Positions 26,388-33,487 are shown, counted from the first letter of the stretch. The stretch: DNA of 48,641 nt from Solidesulfovibrio alcoholivorans DSM 5433 (GCF_000702665.1 NZ_JNJA01000021.1:1-48641), one strand, 5' to 3'. Program-made: numbers and translations. Notes: generated from the letters alone by a model not told the origin.

Positions 26388-27644
26388 TCAGGGGATCGCG
26401 GCCGTTGGTCCCAGGATGCACAGGCCGGTGTTGGCCTCGGTGAACGCCCGGCCGGCGATGGCGGCCAGGTCGTCCAGGGTGACATTGTCCAGGGCGGCGG
26501 CGGTTTCCTCAAGGGGAATCTCGCGGCCGAAGAGCAAAATGTTGCGCGCCAGACGCATCATGCGGTTCTCCGTGGATTCCGCGCCAAGGTAGAGCAGCCC
26601 CTTGAGGTGCTCGCGGGTGTGGTCGAGTTCCTCGGCCGTGACCGCGCCGCCGGCCACGGCAGCGAGCTCGGCGCGGACGACGGACAGCAGTTCGCGCGTG
26701 CGCTCGGGCTCCACGGCGGCCTGGATCTCGAAAATGCCGGCGTCGGCAAGGCCGCTCACGCTGGCGTAGATGGAATAGGCCAGGCCGCGCTTTTCGCGCA
26801 CTTCCTGGAAAAGCCGCGAAGACATGTTGCCGCCAAGCAGCGTCGCCAGGAGCGTGTGGGCGAAGCGCTCCGGGCTTTTGTTGCCCACGGACGGATAGGC
26901 CAAAATGACGTGGTTCTGTTCGCTTTCCCGGCGCACGGCGAGCCTTGGCGGCGTGAACGCGCCGGCCGGGCGCACGTCCGGCCCCTGCGCGACGGGCAGG
27001 CTGCCGAAGGTCGCGGCGGCCATGTCCACGACGACTTCGTGGGAAACGGCGCCGGTCGCCACCACGGCGATGGCGTCGGGGCGGTAATGCGCGCGCCGCC
27101 AGACCTGCATGGTCTTGGGCGTGGCCGCGTTCACGGACCCGGGCGTGCCGGTGATGGCATGGGCGATGGCCGGCTCGGCCCAGGCCGCGCCCCAGAAATC
27201 CTCGTGCACCTTTTCCTCGGGCGTCTCCTCCACCATGGAGATTTCCTGGAGGATGACCGCCTGTTCCCGGGCCAGCTCCTCGGGATCGAGCCTGGGGTTG
27301 AGCGCGATGTCCGCCAGCACGTCGAAGGCGCGGCGGAAATGGGCGTCCATGACCCGGATGTGGAAGCAGGTGGCCTCGCGGGAGGTGAAAGCGTTGGCGA
27401 GCCCGCCCAGAATGTCGAGCTCCTTGGCGATGGCCAGGGCGTCGCGGCTGGCGGTGCCCTTGAAGGCCATGTGCTCCCAGAGATGGGCGAGCCCTTCCTG
27501 GCCCTTGGCCTCGTGGCGCGAACCGGCCTCGATCCACACGCCGAGGCTTGCGGTCTTGACCTGCGGCATGGACTCGGTCACCACGCGCACGCCGTTTGGC
27601 AGGCGGGTGACGCGGCAGGGGATGTCGTCGGTTGTTTGCGGCAT
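26388..27644 (-). CDS. M16 family zinc metallopeptidase
   Basis: 418 residues, the length of bacterial PqqL/YmxG-like single-repeat enzymes related to mitochondrial processing peptidase beta. The inverted zinc motif HxxEH reads HLWEHMAFKGT, with the further Glu ligand in the helix REQAVILQEISMVEETPEE. The C-terminal half has RLFQEVREKRGLAYSIYA, the conserved substrate-binding part. It has no signal peptide, so is cytoplasmic. The start codon at 27644 has no clear ribosome site; it lies 9 nt after pspF, so coupling is likely. It probably degrades short peptides or a processed product. Confidence 0.92.
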   Translation of the reverse strand: MPQTTDDIPCRVTRLPNGVRVVTESMPQVKTASLGVWIEAGSRHEAKGQEGLAHLWEHMAFKGTASRDALAIAKELDILGGLANAFTSREATCFHIRVMDAHFRRAFDVLADIALNPRLDPEELAREQAVILQEISMVEETPEEKVHEDFWGAAWAEPAIAHAITGTPGSVNAATPKTMQVWRRAHYRPDAIAVVATGAVSHEVVVDMAAATFGSLPVAQGPDVRPAGAFTPPRLAVRRESEQNHVILAYPSVGNKSPERFAHTLLATLLGGNMSSRLFQEVREKRGLAYSIYASVSGLADAGIFEIQAAVEPERTRELLSVVRAELAAVAGGAVTAEELDHTREHLKGLLYLGAESTENRMMRLARNILLFGREIPLEETAAALDNVTLDDLAAIAGRAFTEANTGLCILGPTAAIP

Positions 27645-27653
27645 CGCCAGGGG

Positions 27654-28712
27654 CTACGGGGCTTTGGAGCCGGCGTCAAGGGCGGCGGCGTGCTTGCGGT
27701 AGTGCCCCCGGAACTGGTCATAGGTCAGCCCCAGCATCGCGGCCGCCCGCCGCTGGTTCCCCCCCGCCGCCGCCAGCGCCTGGCGCAGGAGGGAGCGCTC
27801 GAAAGAGGCGAGGGAGGAGGACCAGGTGGGGGGGGAAGATGGGGAGGGAGAGAGGGGGGGGAGATGGGGGAGAGAAGAGGAAGAGGCCTCCGGCGGCCAG
27901 GAGGGGATGATCCCCTCCTGGACCTCCACGGCGGGGGGATCGTAGGGCGAGGCGAAAGGGTCGAGGGCGATCGCGTCGATGCGGGAGGTCGGGGCGTCGA
28001 ACACGGCCCGCTCCACGGTGTTTTTGAGCTCCCGGATGTTGCCCGGCCAGGAGTGGGATTCAAGGATACGGAGGGCGGACGGGGAAAAGGACGGCGGGTC
28101 GGGGCGGCCGAGCTCGGCGGCGAAACGGGCGGCGAAACGCCCGGCCAGGTAGGCGATGTCACCCAGGCGGGCGCGCAGCGGCGGCACGTGCAGCACGGCG
28201 AAGGCCAGCCGGTCGAGCAGGTCGGGCAGCAGCTTGCCGCGCGAAACGAGCCTGCGCGGATCGACGTTGGTCGCGGCCACGATGCGGGCATCGACGGCAA
28301 CGGATTCGGATGCCCCCAGGCGCTCGATCACGCCGTATTCCACGGCGCGCAGGAGCTTTTCCTGCACGGGCCTGGGCGTGGCCTGCAACTCGTCCAGAAA
28401 GAGCGTGCCGCCGGACGCGGCCTCGAACCGGCCGGCGCGGCGCTTGACCGCCCCGGTGAACGCCCCGGCCTCGTGGCCGAAGAGTTCCGCCTCGACGAGC
28501 GAGCGCGGCAGCGCGGCGAGGTTGGTGGCGACAAACGGCCCTTCCCAGCGCGGGGAATGGAAATGCAGGCGCGCGGCGGCCAGCTCCTTGCCCGTGCCGC
28601 GCTCACCGACGAGAAGCACGGGCCGGTCCACGGCGGCCACGGCGGCCACGCGCTCCATGAAGGCGAGAAAGGCGTCGGACTGTCCCAGGGCTTCACTGAC
28701 GGCGGCGTTCAT
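27654..28712 (-). CDS. pspF: PspF-like sigma-54-dependent activator, with an embedded palindrome
   Basis: 352 residues. The AAA+ domain runs from VLLVGERGTGKELAAARLH through the sigma-54-contacting loop ELFGHEAGAFTGAVKRR, GGTLFLDELQ and the WPGNIRELKNTVERAVF end; there is no receiver domain, as in PspF. A Fis-type HTH closes the protein (GGNQRRAAAMLGLTYDQFRGHY). Between them, residues about 262-300 form a low-complexity linker (VEVQEGIIPSWPPEA, then Ser/Pro-rich). This linker is encoded by a copy of the dispersed palindrome at 27897-27921. The start at 28710-28712 has GAGG upstream. It is divergent from pspA and should activate it. Confidence 0.9.
   Translation of the reverse strand: MNAAVSEALGQSDAFLAFMERVAAVAAVDRPVLLVGERGTGKELAAARLHFHSPRWEGPFVATNLAALPRSLVEAELFGHEAGAFTGAVKRRAGRFEAASGGTLFLDELQATPRPVQEKLLRAVEYGVIERLGASESVAVDARIVAATNVDPRRLVSRGKLLPDLLDRLAFAVLHVPPLRARLGDIAYLAGRFAARFAAELGRPDPPSFSPSALRILESHSWPGNIRELKNTVERAVFDAPTSRIDAIALDPFASPYDPPAVEVQEGIIPSWPPEASSSSLPHLPPLSPSPSSPPTWSSSLASFERSLLRQALAAAGGNQRRAAAMLGLTYDQFRGHYRKHAAALDAGSKAP
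27886..27940 (+). repeat. Dispersed palindrome copy 6, inside the pspF coding sequence
   Basis: GCCTCCGGCGG, then CCAGGAGGGGAT-G-ATCCCCTCCTGG (27897-27921) and GACCTCCACGGCGGGGGG, nearly identical to the intergenic copy at 19387-19440. It reads through in frame on the minus strand and encodes the EGIIPSWPPEA part of the PspF interdomain linker. Confidence 0.88.
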
Positions 28713-28730
28713 GGCGAATCCTACCTCATT

Positions 28731-28749
28731 TATGGCATTATAAACCATA
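28731..28749. promoter_or_regulatory. Possible activator site upstream of pspA (TATGG-N9-CCATA dyad)
   Basis: An inverted repeat TATGG (28731-28735) and CCATA (28745-28749) lies about 70-90 nt upstream of the sigma-54 promoter of pspA and just before the pspF start. This is where enhancer sites for PspF would lie, and binding could also repress pspF. The match is short, so this is tentative. Confidence 0.4.
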
Positions 28750-28819
28750 CTTTGGCGAAAACCGCAATATCCCCCGCCTCGACATCATGCAACCAGCCGG
28801 AATCACAGGATTCTAATTC

Positions 28820-28835
28820 TGGCACAAACCCTGCT
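28820..28835 (+). promoter_or_regulatory. Sigma-54 (-24/-12) promoter of pspA
   Basis: TGGCAC-AAACC-CTGCT matches the consensus TGGCAC-N5-TTGCW with one mismatch, has GG-GC spacing as required, and lies 47 nt before the pspA ATG. A PspF-type activator is encoded divergently, which supports use of this promoter. Confidence 0.85.
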
Positions 28836-28881
28836 CTCCTCCAGACACGACGCGCCCCGCGGCGCGCACCGGAGGTATGCC

Positions 28882-29565
28882 ATGGGTATTTTCAGCCGCT
28901 TCAGGGACATCATCCATTCCAACATCAACGCCATGCTCGACAAGGCCGAGGACCCGGAAAAGCTCATCCGGCTCATGATCCAGGAAATGGAGGAGACGCT
29001 GGTCGAGCTCAAGGCCGACTGCGCCCGCACCATGGCGCAGGCGGCCAAGTCCGGCCGGGAGCTGGCCGCCGTGCGCGACCGCGCCGAGCGCTGGGGCGAA
29101 AAGGCGGAACTCGCCGTGGACAAGGGCCGCGAGGACCTGGCCCGCGAGGCGCTGCTCGAAAAGCGCGGCCTGGAATCCCGCGCCGATGCCCTGGCCGGGG
29201 AGCAGGCAGCCATCGAAGGCATGGTCGCGGCCTACCGCGAGGACATCGCGCGGCTCGAGGAAAAGCTCGCCTCCGCCAAGGAGCGCCAGCGCACCCTGCT
29301 CCACCGCCACATGCGCGCCACGGGCAAGAAGCGCGTGCGCGAGGACCTCTCCCGCGTCGACTCCACCGAGGCGCTGTTGCGCTTCGAGGAATTCGAAAGC
29401 CGCATCGAACGCCTGGAAGCCGAGGCCGAACTGGCCGGCCCCGCCACCGTGCGCCGCCCGGCCGAAGGCGAATCCCTGGAAGCCCGCTTCGACCGCCTGG
29501 CCGCCGACGAGGACGTCGAGCGCGAACTGGCGCGCATCAAGGCGAGGAAGGGTGGCGGGGAGTAG
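28882..29565 (+). CDS. pspA: Phage shock protein A
   Basis: 227 residues, the family length. PspA binds stressed inner membranes through its N-terminal amphipathic helix and in Enterobacteria inhibits PspF. The start MGIFSRFRDIIHSNINAMLDKAEDPEK is diagnostic; the rest is long coiled-coil helices rich in Ala, Arg and Glu, ending EREL.RIKARKGGGE. The ribosome site GGAGG precedes the ATG. It is the first gene of the operon; a hairpin element separates it by 156 nt from the B-C modules, which may set expression of the parts separately. Confidence 0.95.
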   Translation: MGIFSRFRDIIHSNINAMLDKAEDPEKLIRLMIQEMEETLVELKADCARTMAQAAKSGRELAAVRDRAERWGEKAELAVDKGREDLAREALLEKRGLESRADALAGEQAAIEGMVAAYREDIARLEEKLASAKERQRTLLHRHMRATGKKRVREDLSRVDSTEALLRFEEFESRIERLEAEAELAGPATVRRPAEGESLEARFDRLAADEDVERELARIKARKGGGE

Positions 29566-29596
29566 GAGAGAAAGAGGAAGAGCGGAAGATGCAGAA

Positions 29597-29648
29597 TGCC
29601 TCCGGCGGCCGGAGGGGATAATCCCCCCCGGACCCCCTTGACGGGGGG
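29597..29648 (+). repeat. Dispersed palindrome copy 7, between pspA and pspB
   Basis: Tag TGCCTCCGGCGG, then CCGGAGGGGATAATCCCCCCCGG with imperfect arms, then CCCCCTTGACGGGGG. It lies 31 nt after the pspA stop, inside the operon, and would put a strong hairpin in the transcript at the 3' end of the pspA message. Confidence 0.75.
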
Positions 29649-29721
29649 AAAGGGGCGAGGGAAGACGAAGTTGGGAAGCGAAATCGGGAAATGGTCGGTC
29701 GGCGTCCAGTAAGGAGAAGAC

Positions 29722-29976
29722 GTGTTTCCACATCATCAGATGTTTTATGCCGGCGGCTGGCCTTTGCCGCAGATCCTGCTCGTCCTGGTCGTGATCGCGG
29801 CCATCGTGCTGCTGCGCCGCCGCAGCGAACGCACCGACCGGGCCGGCCGCGACGCCGACGCCCAGGCCATGGCCCTGCTTGCCGAAGTGACAACGACGCT
29901 TGCGCGCCTGGAAGACCGGGTGCGCAACCTGGAAACCCTGCTTGGCCGCGATGCGGACAAGGGAGGCGGATCATGA
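29722..29976 (+). CDS. PspB-like protein (first copy)
   Basis: 84 residues. One N-terminal membrane helix (PLPQILLVLVVIAAIVLLRRR) is followed by a cytoplasmic helix with coiled-coil pattern (LLAEVTTTLARLEDRVRNLETLLGR), as in PspB, an inner-membrane partner of PspC. The start is GTG at 29722-29724 with AAGGAG seven bases upstream. Its TGA overlaps the next ATG (ATGA), so translation is coupled. A second PspB-like gene lies at 30398-30664. Confidence 0.7.
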   Translation: MFPHHQMFYAGGWPLPQILLVLVVIAAIVLLRRRSERTDRAGRDADAQAMALLAEVTTTLARLEDRVRNLETLLGRDADKGGGS

Positions 29977-30401
29977 GGCACCACGCGTTTCGCGGCCGGT
30001 GCGGACCCGGCTGCTCGAGCGGTTACAACGACCGCGGCCCCGGGCTGCTTTCCGGCGGCTGCCGCTTTACGGCCGGCTGGCTCGGCCTGCCGACGTGGGT
30101 CGTGCTGGCCTTCTTCATCATTCTGTTTCTCACCATCGGCTGGCCGGCCCTGCTCATCTACCTGGCCTGCGCCGTGCTGTTACGCCCCGCGCCCGGGTAT
30201 GACGCGCCGTCCGGACCGTCCAGCTATGCCGCTCCCGGTGCGGCCCCGGGCATGGACTTCGACCGCGCCGCGCGGGACGTCCGCGACCAAGCGCAGGATC
30301 TCGAAGCGCGCATCGCGCGCATGGAATCCCACGTAACCTCGCGTGAATTCGACTTCGACCGCCGCCTCGCCGCTTCGAAGCGGCGAAAGGACGACGCATG
30401 A
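29973..30401 (+). CDS. PspC-like membrane protein (first copy)
   Basis: 142 residues. GLLSGGCRFTAGWLGLPTWVVLAFFIILFLTIGWPALLIYLACAVLLRP has the layout of a PspC domain (Gly-rich helix plus a membrane hairpin), and the C-terminal coiled coil ends MESHVTSREFDFDRRL, nearly the same as the end of the second PspC (LEDHVTSREFDFERRL). That shared end strongly suggests duplication. A Cys/Gly/Arg-rich N-terminus (MRHHAFRGRCGPGCSSGYND) is not found in the other copy. Overlaps the previous and next genes by 4 nt. Confidence 0.75.
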   Translation: MRHHAFRGRCGPGCSSGYNDRGPGLLSGGCRFTAGWLGLPTWVVLAFFIILFLTIGWPALLIYLACAVLLRPAPGYDAPSGPSSYAAPGAAPGMDFDRAARDVRDQAQDLEARIARMESHVTSREFDFDRRLAASKRRKDDA

Positions 30402-30664
30402 TGGGACTGCTCACCGCACTGGTCATGGCCGGGGCCACCATCGTCGGCCTGGTCGTCCTCGGCGTCATTTTCCTCCTCGGCATCCGCCTGCTGCGCCCGG
30501 GCACGGCCAAGCCGCGCGGCGGTGACGCCGAAGAGGCGCAGCTGCTCCAGGAAATCCACCGCAGCCTCACCCACCTGGAGGAGCGCGTCGAAGCCCTGGA
30601 AACCCTCGTGCTCGACGCCCGGCCCGGCAGGCACGGCACGCCCTCCATGGAGGACGACCGATGA
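30398..30664 (+). CDS. pspB: PspB-like protein (second copy)
   Basis: 88 residues: an N-terminal membrane helix (LLTALVMAGATIVGLVVLGVIFLLGIRLL) and a coiled-coil tail (LLQEIHRSLTHLEERVEALETLVLDAR), the PspB layout. RSLTHLEERVEALETLVLDA matches TTLARLEDRVRNLETLLGRDA of the first copy. Start and stop overlap the neighbours by ATGA, so the operon from the first pspB-like gene to pspC is translated as one coupled unit. Confidence 0.75.
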   Translation: MMGLLTALVMAGATIVGLVVLGVIFLLGIRLLRPGTAKPRGGDAEEAQLLQEIHRSLTHLEERVEALETLVLDARPGRHGTPSMEDDR

Positions 30665-31047
30665 AACACTACAGCGAACTGCGCCTGCGCGAACTCTACC
30701 GTTCCCGCTCCGGCATGCTCCTTGGCGTGTGCAAGGGGCTGGCGAAATTCCTGGATGTCCCGGTCTTCTGGATGCGGGCCTTCATTCTCGTGCTCACGCC
30801 CTTCACCGGCGTCTGGCCCATGGTCGCGGCCTACCTGATCGCCGGTTTCGTCATCAAGCCCGAGCCTGTCCTGCCCCCGGACAACGACGAGGAGCGGGTG
30901 TTCTACGACGAATACGTCGCCTCGCGTGGAAATGCCCTCTCCCGGGTCAAGCGCCGCTTCGACCGCCTGGACAAGCGCATCCGCCGCCTGGAGGACCACG
31001 TCACCTCGCGCGAATTCGACTTCGAGCGCCGCCTGCGCGATCCCTGA
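30661..31047 (+). CDS. pspC: Phage shock protein C
   Basis: 128 residues. The PspC domain is clear: LYRSRSGMLLGVCKGLAKFLDVPVFWMRAFILVLTPFTGVWPMVAAYLIAGFVIKP, with the GVC.GLA.F and membrane hairpin typical of the family. A coiled-coil C-terminal tail follows, ending HVTSREFDFERRLRDP. PspC sits in the inner membrane and with PspB senses envelope stress and draws PspA off PspF. Last gene of the operon; a GC-rich inverted repeat at about 31052-31085 follows. Confidence 0.9.
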   Translation: MKHYSELRLRELYRSRSGMLLGVCKGLAKFLDVPVFWMRAFILVLTPFTGVWPMVAAYLIAGFVIKPEPVLPPDNDEERVFYDEYVASRGNALSRVKRRFDRLDKRIRRLEDHVTSREFDFERRLRDP

Positions 31048-31093
31048 CCTCCGGCGTGCGCACGCCGTCGCGCACGCACGCCGGAAGGCCGTC

Positions 31094-31750
31094 TCAGCCC
31101 GCCGCCAACGGCGCGGCCAGCCGCTCGCCCAGGGCGAAAGCCTTGGCGCAATCCCCGGGGAAAATCTCCTCGTGGCGCTGACGCTTGGCCGCCGCGTCCC
31201 AGACCGTGGACAGGTATTTGCCGTAATCGTCGAATTGCATGGTGTCCGTGGCGAGGAGCATCTCGCAGGCCCCGAAGGTGCGCTCCATGACCCCGCGCGC
31301 CCGCTCCATGAACACGGCGTAGCCCAGGTCGGCGATTTTCGCCTCCGGGACGTTCATGGTGTAGACCAGGGCCGTCTTGATCTTGCGCGGAAAAAGCGAG
31401 GCGTAGCCCGGGGTGTAGGTCAGGAAGGGGAAGCACAGGCGCTCGAAAAAGGAGCGCATTTCCCCCGTTTCCGCGCCGAAGTAAATCGGCGTGCCGAGGA
31501 TGAGGGCATCGGCCGTGGCGGCGCGTTCGAGCACCGCAGCGAGCGCGTCTTTGACGGCGCAGCGACCGTAGTTCCTGCCGCCGATGCGCTTGCACTCGAA
31601 GCAACTGATGCAGCCTTTGAAGTCCAGGCCGTAGAGATGGACGAGTTCCGTTTCCGCGCCCTTGCCGGCCGCCCCTTCCAGGGCCTTGCCGAGCAACGTG
31701 GCGGTGTTCCATTTCTTCCGGGGACTGCCGTTTATGGCCATGATCCGCAT
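31094..31750 (-). CDS. Flavodoxin-like NAD(P)H/FMN protein with a Cys cluster (iron-sulfur flavoprotein-like)
   Basis: 218 residues. IMAINGSPRKKWNTATLL binds FMN phosphate and GTPIYFGAETGEMRSFFERL is the second flavin loop of the NADPH-dependent FMN reductase/ISF family. Between them, LDFKGCISCFECKRIG has cysteines CX2CX2C with a fourth ten residues on (GRC), like the [4Fe-4S] site of iron-sulfur flavoproteins. It probably transfers electrons to O2, peroxide or another acceptor in an anaerobe. The start at 31748-31750 has AAAGGAGG upstream. It faces pspC with convergent transcription. Confidence 0.82.
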   Translation of the reverse strand: MRIMAINGSPRKKWNTATLLGKALEGAAGKGAETELVHLYGLDFKGCISCFECKRIGGRNYGRCAVKDALAAVLERAATADALILGTPIYFGAETGEMRSFFERLCFPFLTYTPGYASLFPRKIKTALVYTMNVPEAKIADLGYAVFMERARGVMERTFGACEMLLATDTMQFDDYGKYLSTVWDAAAKRQRHEEIFPGDCAKAFALGERLAAPLAAG

Positions 31751-31840
31751 GGGTATCCTCCTTTGCGAAGGCTTCCCCATACGTCCATCCCACGTCCCGG
31801 ACAATCAGGCACAAAAAGGAAACACAGTCACCGAACCGTG

Positions 31841-31895
31841 CCCCCTTCGGGGAGGTCCAGGAGGGGATCATCCCCTCCTGGCCGCCGGAGGCATC
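31841..31895 (-). repeat. Dispersed palindrome copy 8, after pyrR
   Basis: CCAGGAGGGGAT-C-ATCCCCTCCTGG (31857-31881) then CCGCCGGAGGCATCTTC. It is 47 nt beyond the pyrR stop in pyrR direction, and lies upstream of the flavoprotein gene on the same strand. Confidence 0.8.
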
Positions 31896-31941
31896 TTCTC
31901 TCCCAATCCTCTCCCCCGGCTCTCCCAATCCTCTCCCCCGG

Positions 31942-32478
31942 CTACCCGACGAGCAACACCCCATCCTCGCCGTCGAGTTCGGACACGGCCACGTCCACGT
32001 GTTCGCCGGGTTCGGTGTGCACGCGTTTGCCGACGTAATCGGCCTGGATGGGCAGTTCGCGGTGGCCGCGGCGGTCGATGAGCACGAGCAGCTCCACGCG
32101 CTTGGGCCGGCCGTAATCGAGCAACGCTTCCAGGGCGGCGCGGATGGTGCGCCCGGAAAAGAGCACGTCGTCCACGAGCACGACGTTTTTCTCGGCCAGG
32201 GGAAAAGGAATGTGCGACGGTCCCACCTGCGGCTGGACCTCGCGGTTGGTCCAGTCGTCGCGGTAGAGGTTGATGTCGAGCTTGCCGAGCGGCACGTCGC
32301 AGCCGGCGCGGGCGTCGATGATGGATTTGAGCCGCGTGGCCAGCTCCGCCCCGCGCCGCTGGATGCCGACCAGCGCCAGGCCGCAGCCGGGGTCGTGGTG
32401 TTCGATGATTTCGAAGGCCAGCCGCTCCAGGGTGCGGCGCACTTCGCCGGCGGTCATGATTTTTTTCTGTTTTGTCAC
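31942..32478 (-). CDS. pyrR: Bifunctional pyr operon regulator / uracil phosphoribosyltransferase PyrR
   Basis: 178 residues, the standard PyrR length. The PRPP loop VVLVDDVLFSGRTIRAALEAL (residues about 95-115) is perfect, and the RRGAELA and YRDD elements (LDINLYRDDWT) are typical of PyrR, which both makes UMP and in many bacteria binds pyr mRNA leaders to attenuate transcription. The start is GTG at 32476-32478 with GAGG upstream, giving VTKQKKIMTAGEV; a longer ATG start has no ribosome site. No pyr genes are adjacent, so regulation in trans or simple salvage is likely. Confidence 0.92.
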   Translation of the reverse strand: MTKQKKIMTAGEVRRTLERLAFEIIEHHDPGCGLALVGIQRRGAELATRLKSIIDARAGCDVPLGKLDINLYRDDWTNREVQPQVGPSHIPFPLAEKNVVLVDDVLFSGRTIRAALEALLDYGRPKRVELLVLIDRRGHRELPIQADYVGKRVHTEPGEHVDVAVSELDGEDGVLLVG

Positions 32479-32620
32479 GGCAATCCTCACGGCGCTTTTC
32501 CCGCGCATACCGCAAAGGGCCCCGGCCTGGCAATCTCCGGCGTTCGTGCGCACCCTGTCATTTGACTTTCCGATCGGTCGTGCTTAGTTGCATCGAACGA
32601 GCTTGCCCCAGGAGGTTTCC

Positions 32621-32947
32621 ATGGTTGAATTGACGGAAAGCGCAAAGACCCAGCTTGACGGGTATTTTGCGGAAAAAGAAAAAAGCCCTATCCGGATTTA
32701 TCTCTCGTCCGGCGGCTGAGCTGGCCCAAGGCTGGCGCTGGCTCTGGATGAGCCGCGCGATTCGGACGAGGTGCTCGATGTCTCCGGTTACACCTTTGTC
32801 GTAGAAAAAGAACTGCTTGAAAAGGCCGCCCCCATGAAGGTCGACATGACGTACATGGGCTTTGCAGTCACGTCGAACCTGGAACTCGGTGGCGCCGGCG
32901 GGTCCTGCGGCGGCTCCTGCTCCGGCGGTTCCTGCTCAACATCCTAG
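32621..32947 (+). CDS. HesB/IscA-like selenoprotein (in-frame TGA decoded as selenocysteine)
   Basis: 108 residues if the TGA at 32717-32719 is read as selenocysteine (Sec33); a normal gene call would stop there. The ribosome site CAGGAGG precedes the ATG. The sequence on both sides of the TGA matches the next gene closely: YLSSGGU-AGPRLALALDEPRD versus YLNKGGC-CGPSLTLALDEPRE. Sec thus falls on the first conserved Cys of A-type Fe-S carrier proteins (GGCxG). The C-terminus has Gly/Ser/Cys repeats (GGSCGGSCSGGSCSTS). A bacterial SECIS-like hairpin lies downstream (32735-32758). Likely a redox-active or metal/Se/S-binding protein of the HesB-like selenoprotein family; a Cys-to-stop pseudogene is less likely because the downstream frame is fully kept. 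Confidence 0.85.
32735..32758 (+). promoter_or_regulatory. Bacterial SECIS-like hairpin
   Basis: GCGC-T-GGCTC-TGGAT-GAGCC-GCGC: a nine-pair stem with one bulged T and a five-base loop at 32745-32749. The loop starts 26 nt after the TGA, within the 16-37 nt range for bSECIS elements, and has G as its second base. It is in the coding sequence, as expected for bacterial SelB recruitment. Confidence 0.75.
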
Positions 32948-33008
32948 CCGCCATCGATACCATAGGGAATCACCGAAGGTTCGCCATCCGTCCATCGGGC
33001 GGGCTTAT

Positions 33009-33037
33009 TTGACAAGGCAATCTTCGGTGATTACCCC
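33009..33037 (+). promoter_or_regulatory. Possible promoter of second HesB-like gene (TTGACA)
   Basis: A perfect TTGACA (33009-33014) lies 17 nt from a poor -10 (TACCCC, 33032-33037), 29 nt before the ATG of the second HesB-like gene. A TTGACT at 32562-32567 lies in a similar place upstream of the first copy. The weak -10 keeps confidence low. Confidence 0.3.
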
Positions 33038-33065
33038 TTGGGCAACTCTCGCCTGGAGGATTGCT

Positions 33066-33395
33066 ATGGTTTCCATGACGGACACGGCTCGCGCCGAACT
33101 CGACAACTATTTTGCCGACAAGCAAAAAGCGCCCATTCGCGTCTACCTCAACAAGGGCGGCTGTTGCGGCCCGTCCCTGACGTTGGCTCTGGATGAACCC
33201 CGCGAAAACGACGATGTTTTCGACGTGAACGGCTACACGTTCGTGGTGGAGAAGGAACTCATGGCCATGGCCAGTCCCATCACGGTGGACATGACCGACT
33301 ATGGCTTCAGCGTGGGCTCGAGCCTCCAGCTCGGCGGCGGCTCCTGCGGGAGCGGTTCCTGCGGCGGCGGCTCTTGCGGCGGCTCCTGCTCCTAG
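33066..33395 (+). CDS. HesB/IscA-like protein, Cys paralog of the selenoprotein
   Basis: 109 residues. It aligns over its full length with the upstream selenoprotein (DTARAELDNYFADKQKAPIRVYL versus ESAKTQLDGYFAEKEKSPIRIYL), with CC at the Sec-Ala position (GGCCGPSL). The C-terminal tail is Gly/Ser/Cys-rich (SCGSGSCGGGSCGGSCS). A-type carriers bind Fe-S clusters or iron using three Cys; here the first is kept and the usual CGC end is replaced by the repeats. GGAGG precedes the ATG at 33066. A strong terminator follows (33419-33446). Confidence 0.85.
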   Translation: MVSMTDTARAELDNYFADKQKAPIRVYLNKGGCCGPSLTLALDEPRENDDVFDVNGYTFVVEKELMAMASPITVDMTDYGFSVGSSLQLGGGSCGSGSCGGGSCGGSCS

Positions 33396-33418
33396 CCCCG
33401 ATGCTTTCGTCTTTTCCC

Positions 33419-33446
33419 GGACCGGCCTCGGCCGGTCCTTTTTTTT
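33419..33446 (+). terminator. Rho-independent terminator
   Basis: GGACCGGCC-TC-GGCCGGTCC followed by eight T. A perfect nine-pair stem with T-tract, directly after the second HesB-like gene, ending the two-gene tandem before the third relative. Confidence 0.93.
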
Positions 33447-33487
33447 GCCTGATTGACAGCCCCTTCGGCCGTCCGTAAAAAGCCTCC

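Noticed and set aside
32717..32719. TGA as a nonsense mutation making the first HesB-like gene a pseudogene
   Set aside because: The frame, conserved residues and Cys tail continue intact for 75 codons beyond it, the TGA falls exactly on a conserved Cys, and a SECIS-like hairpin follows.
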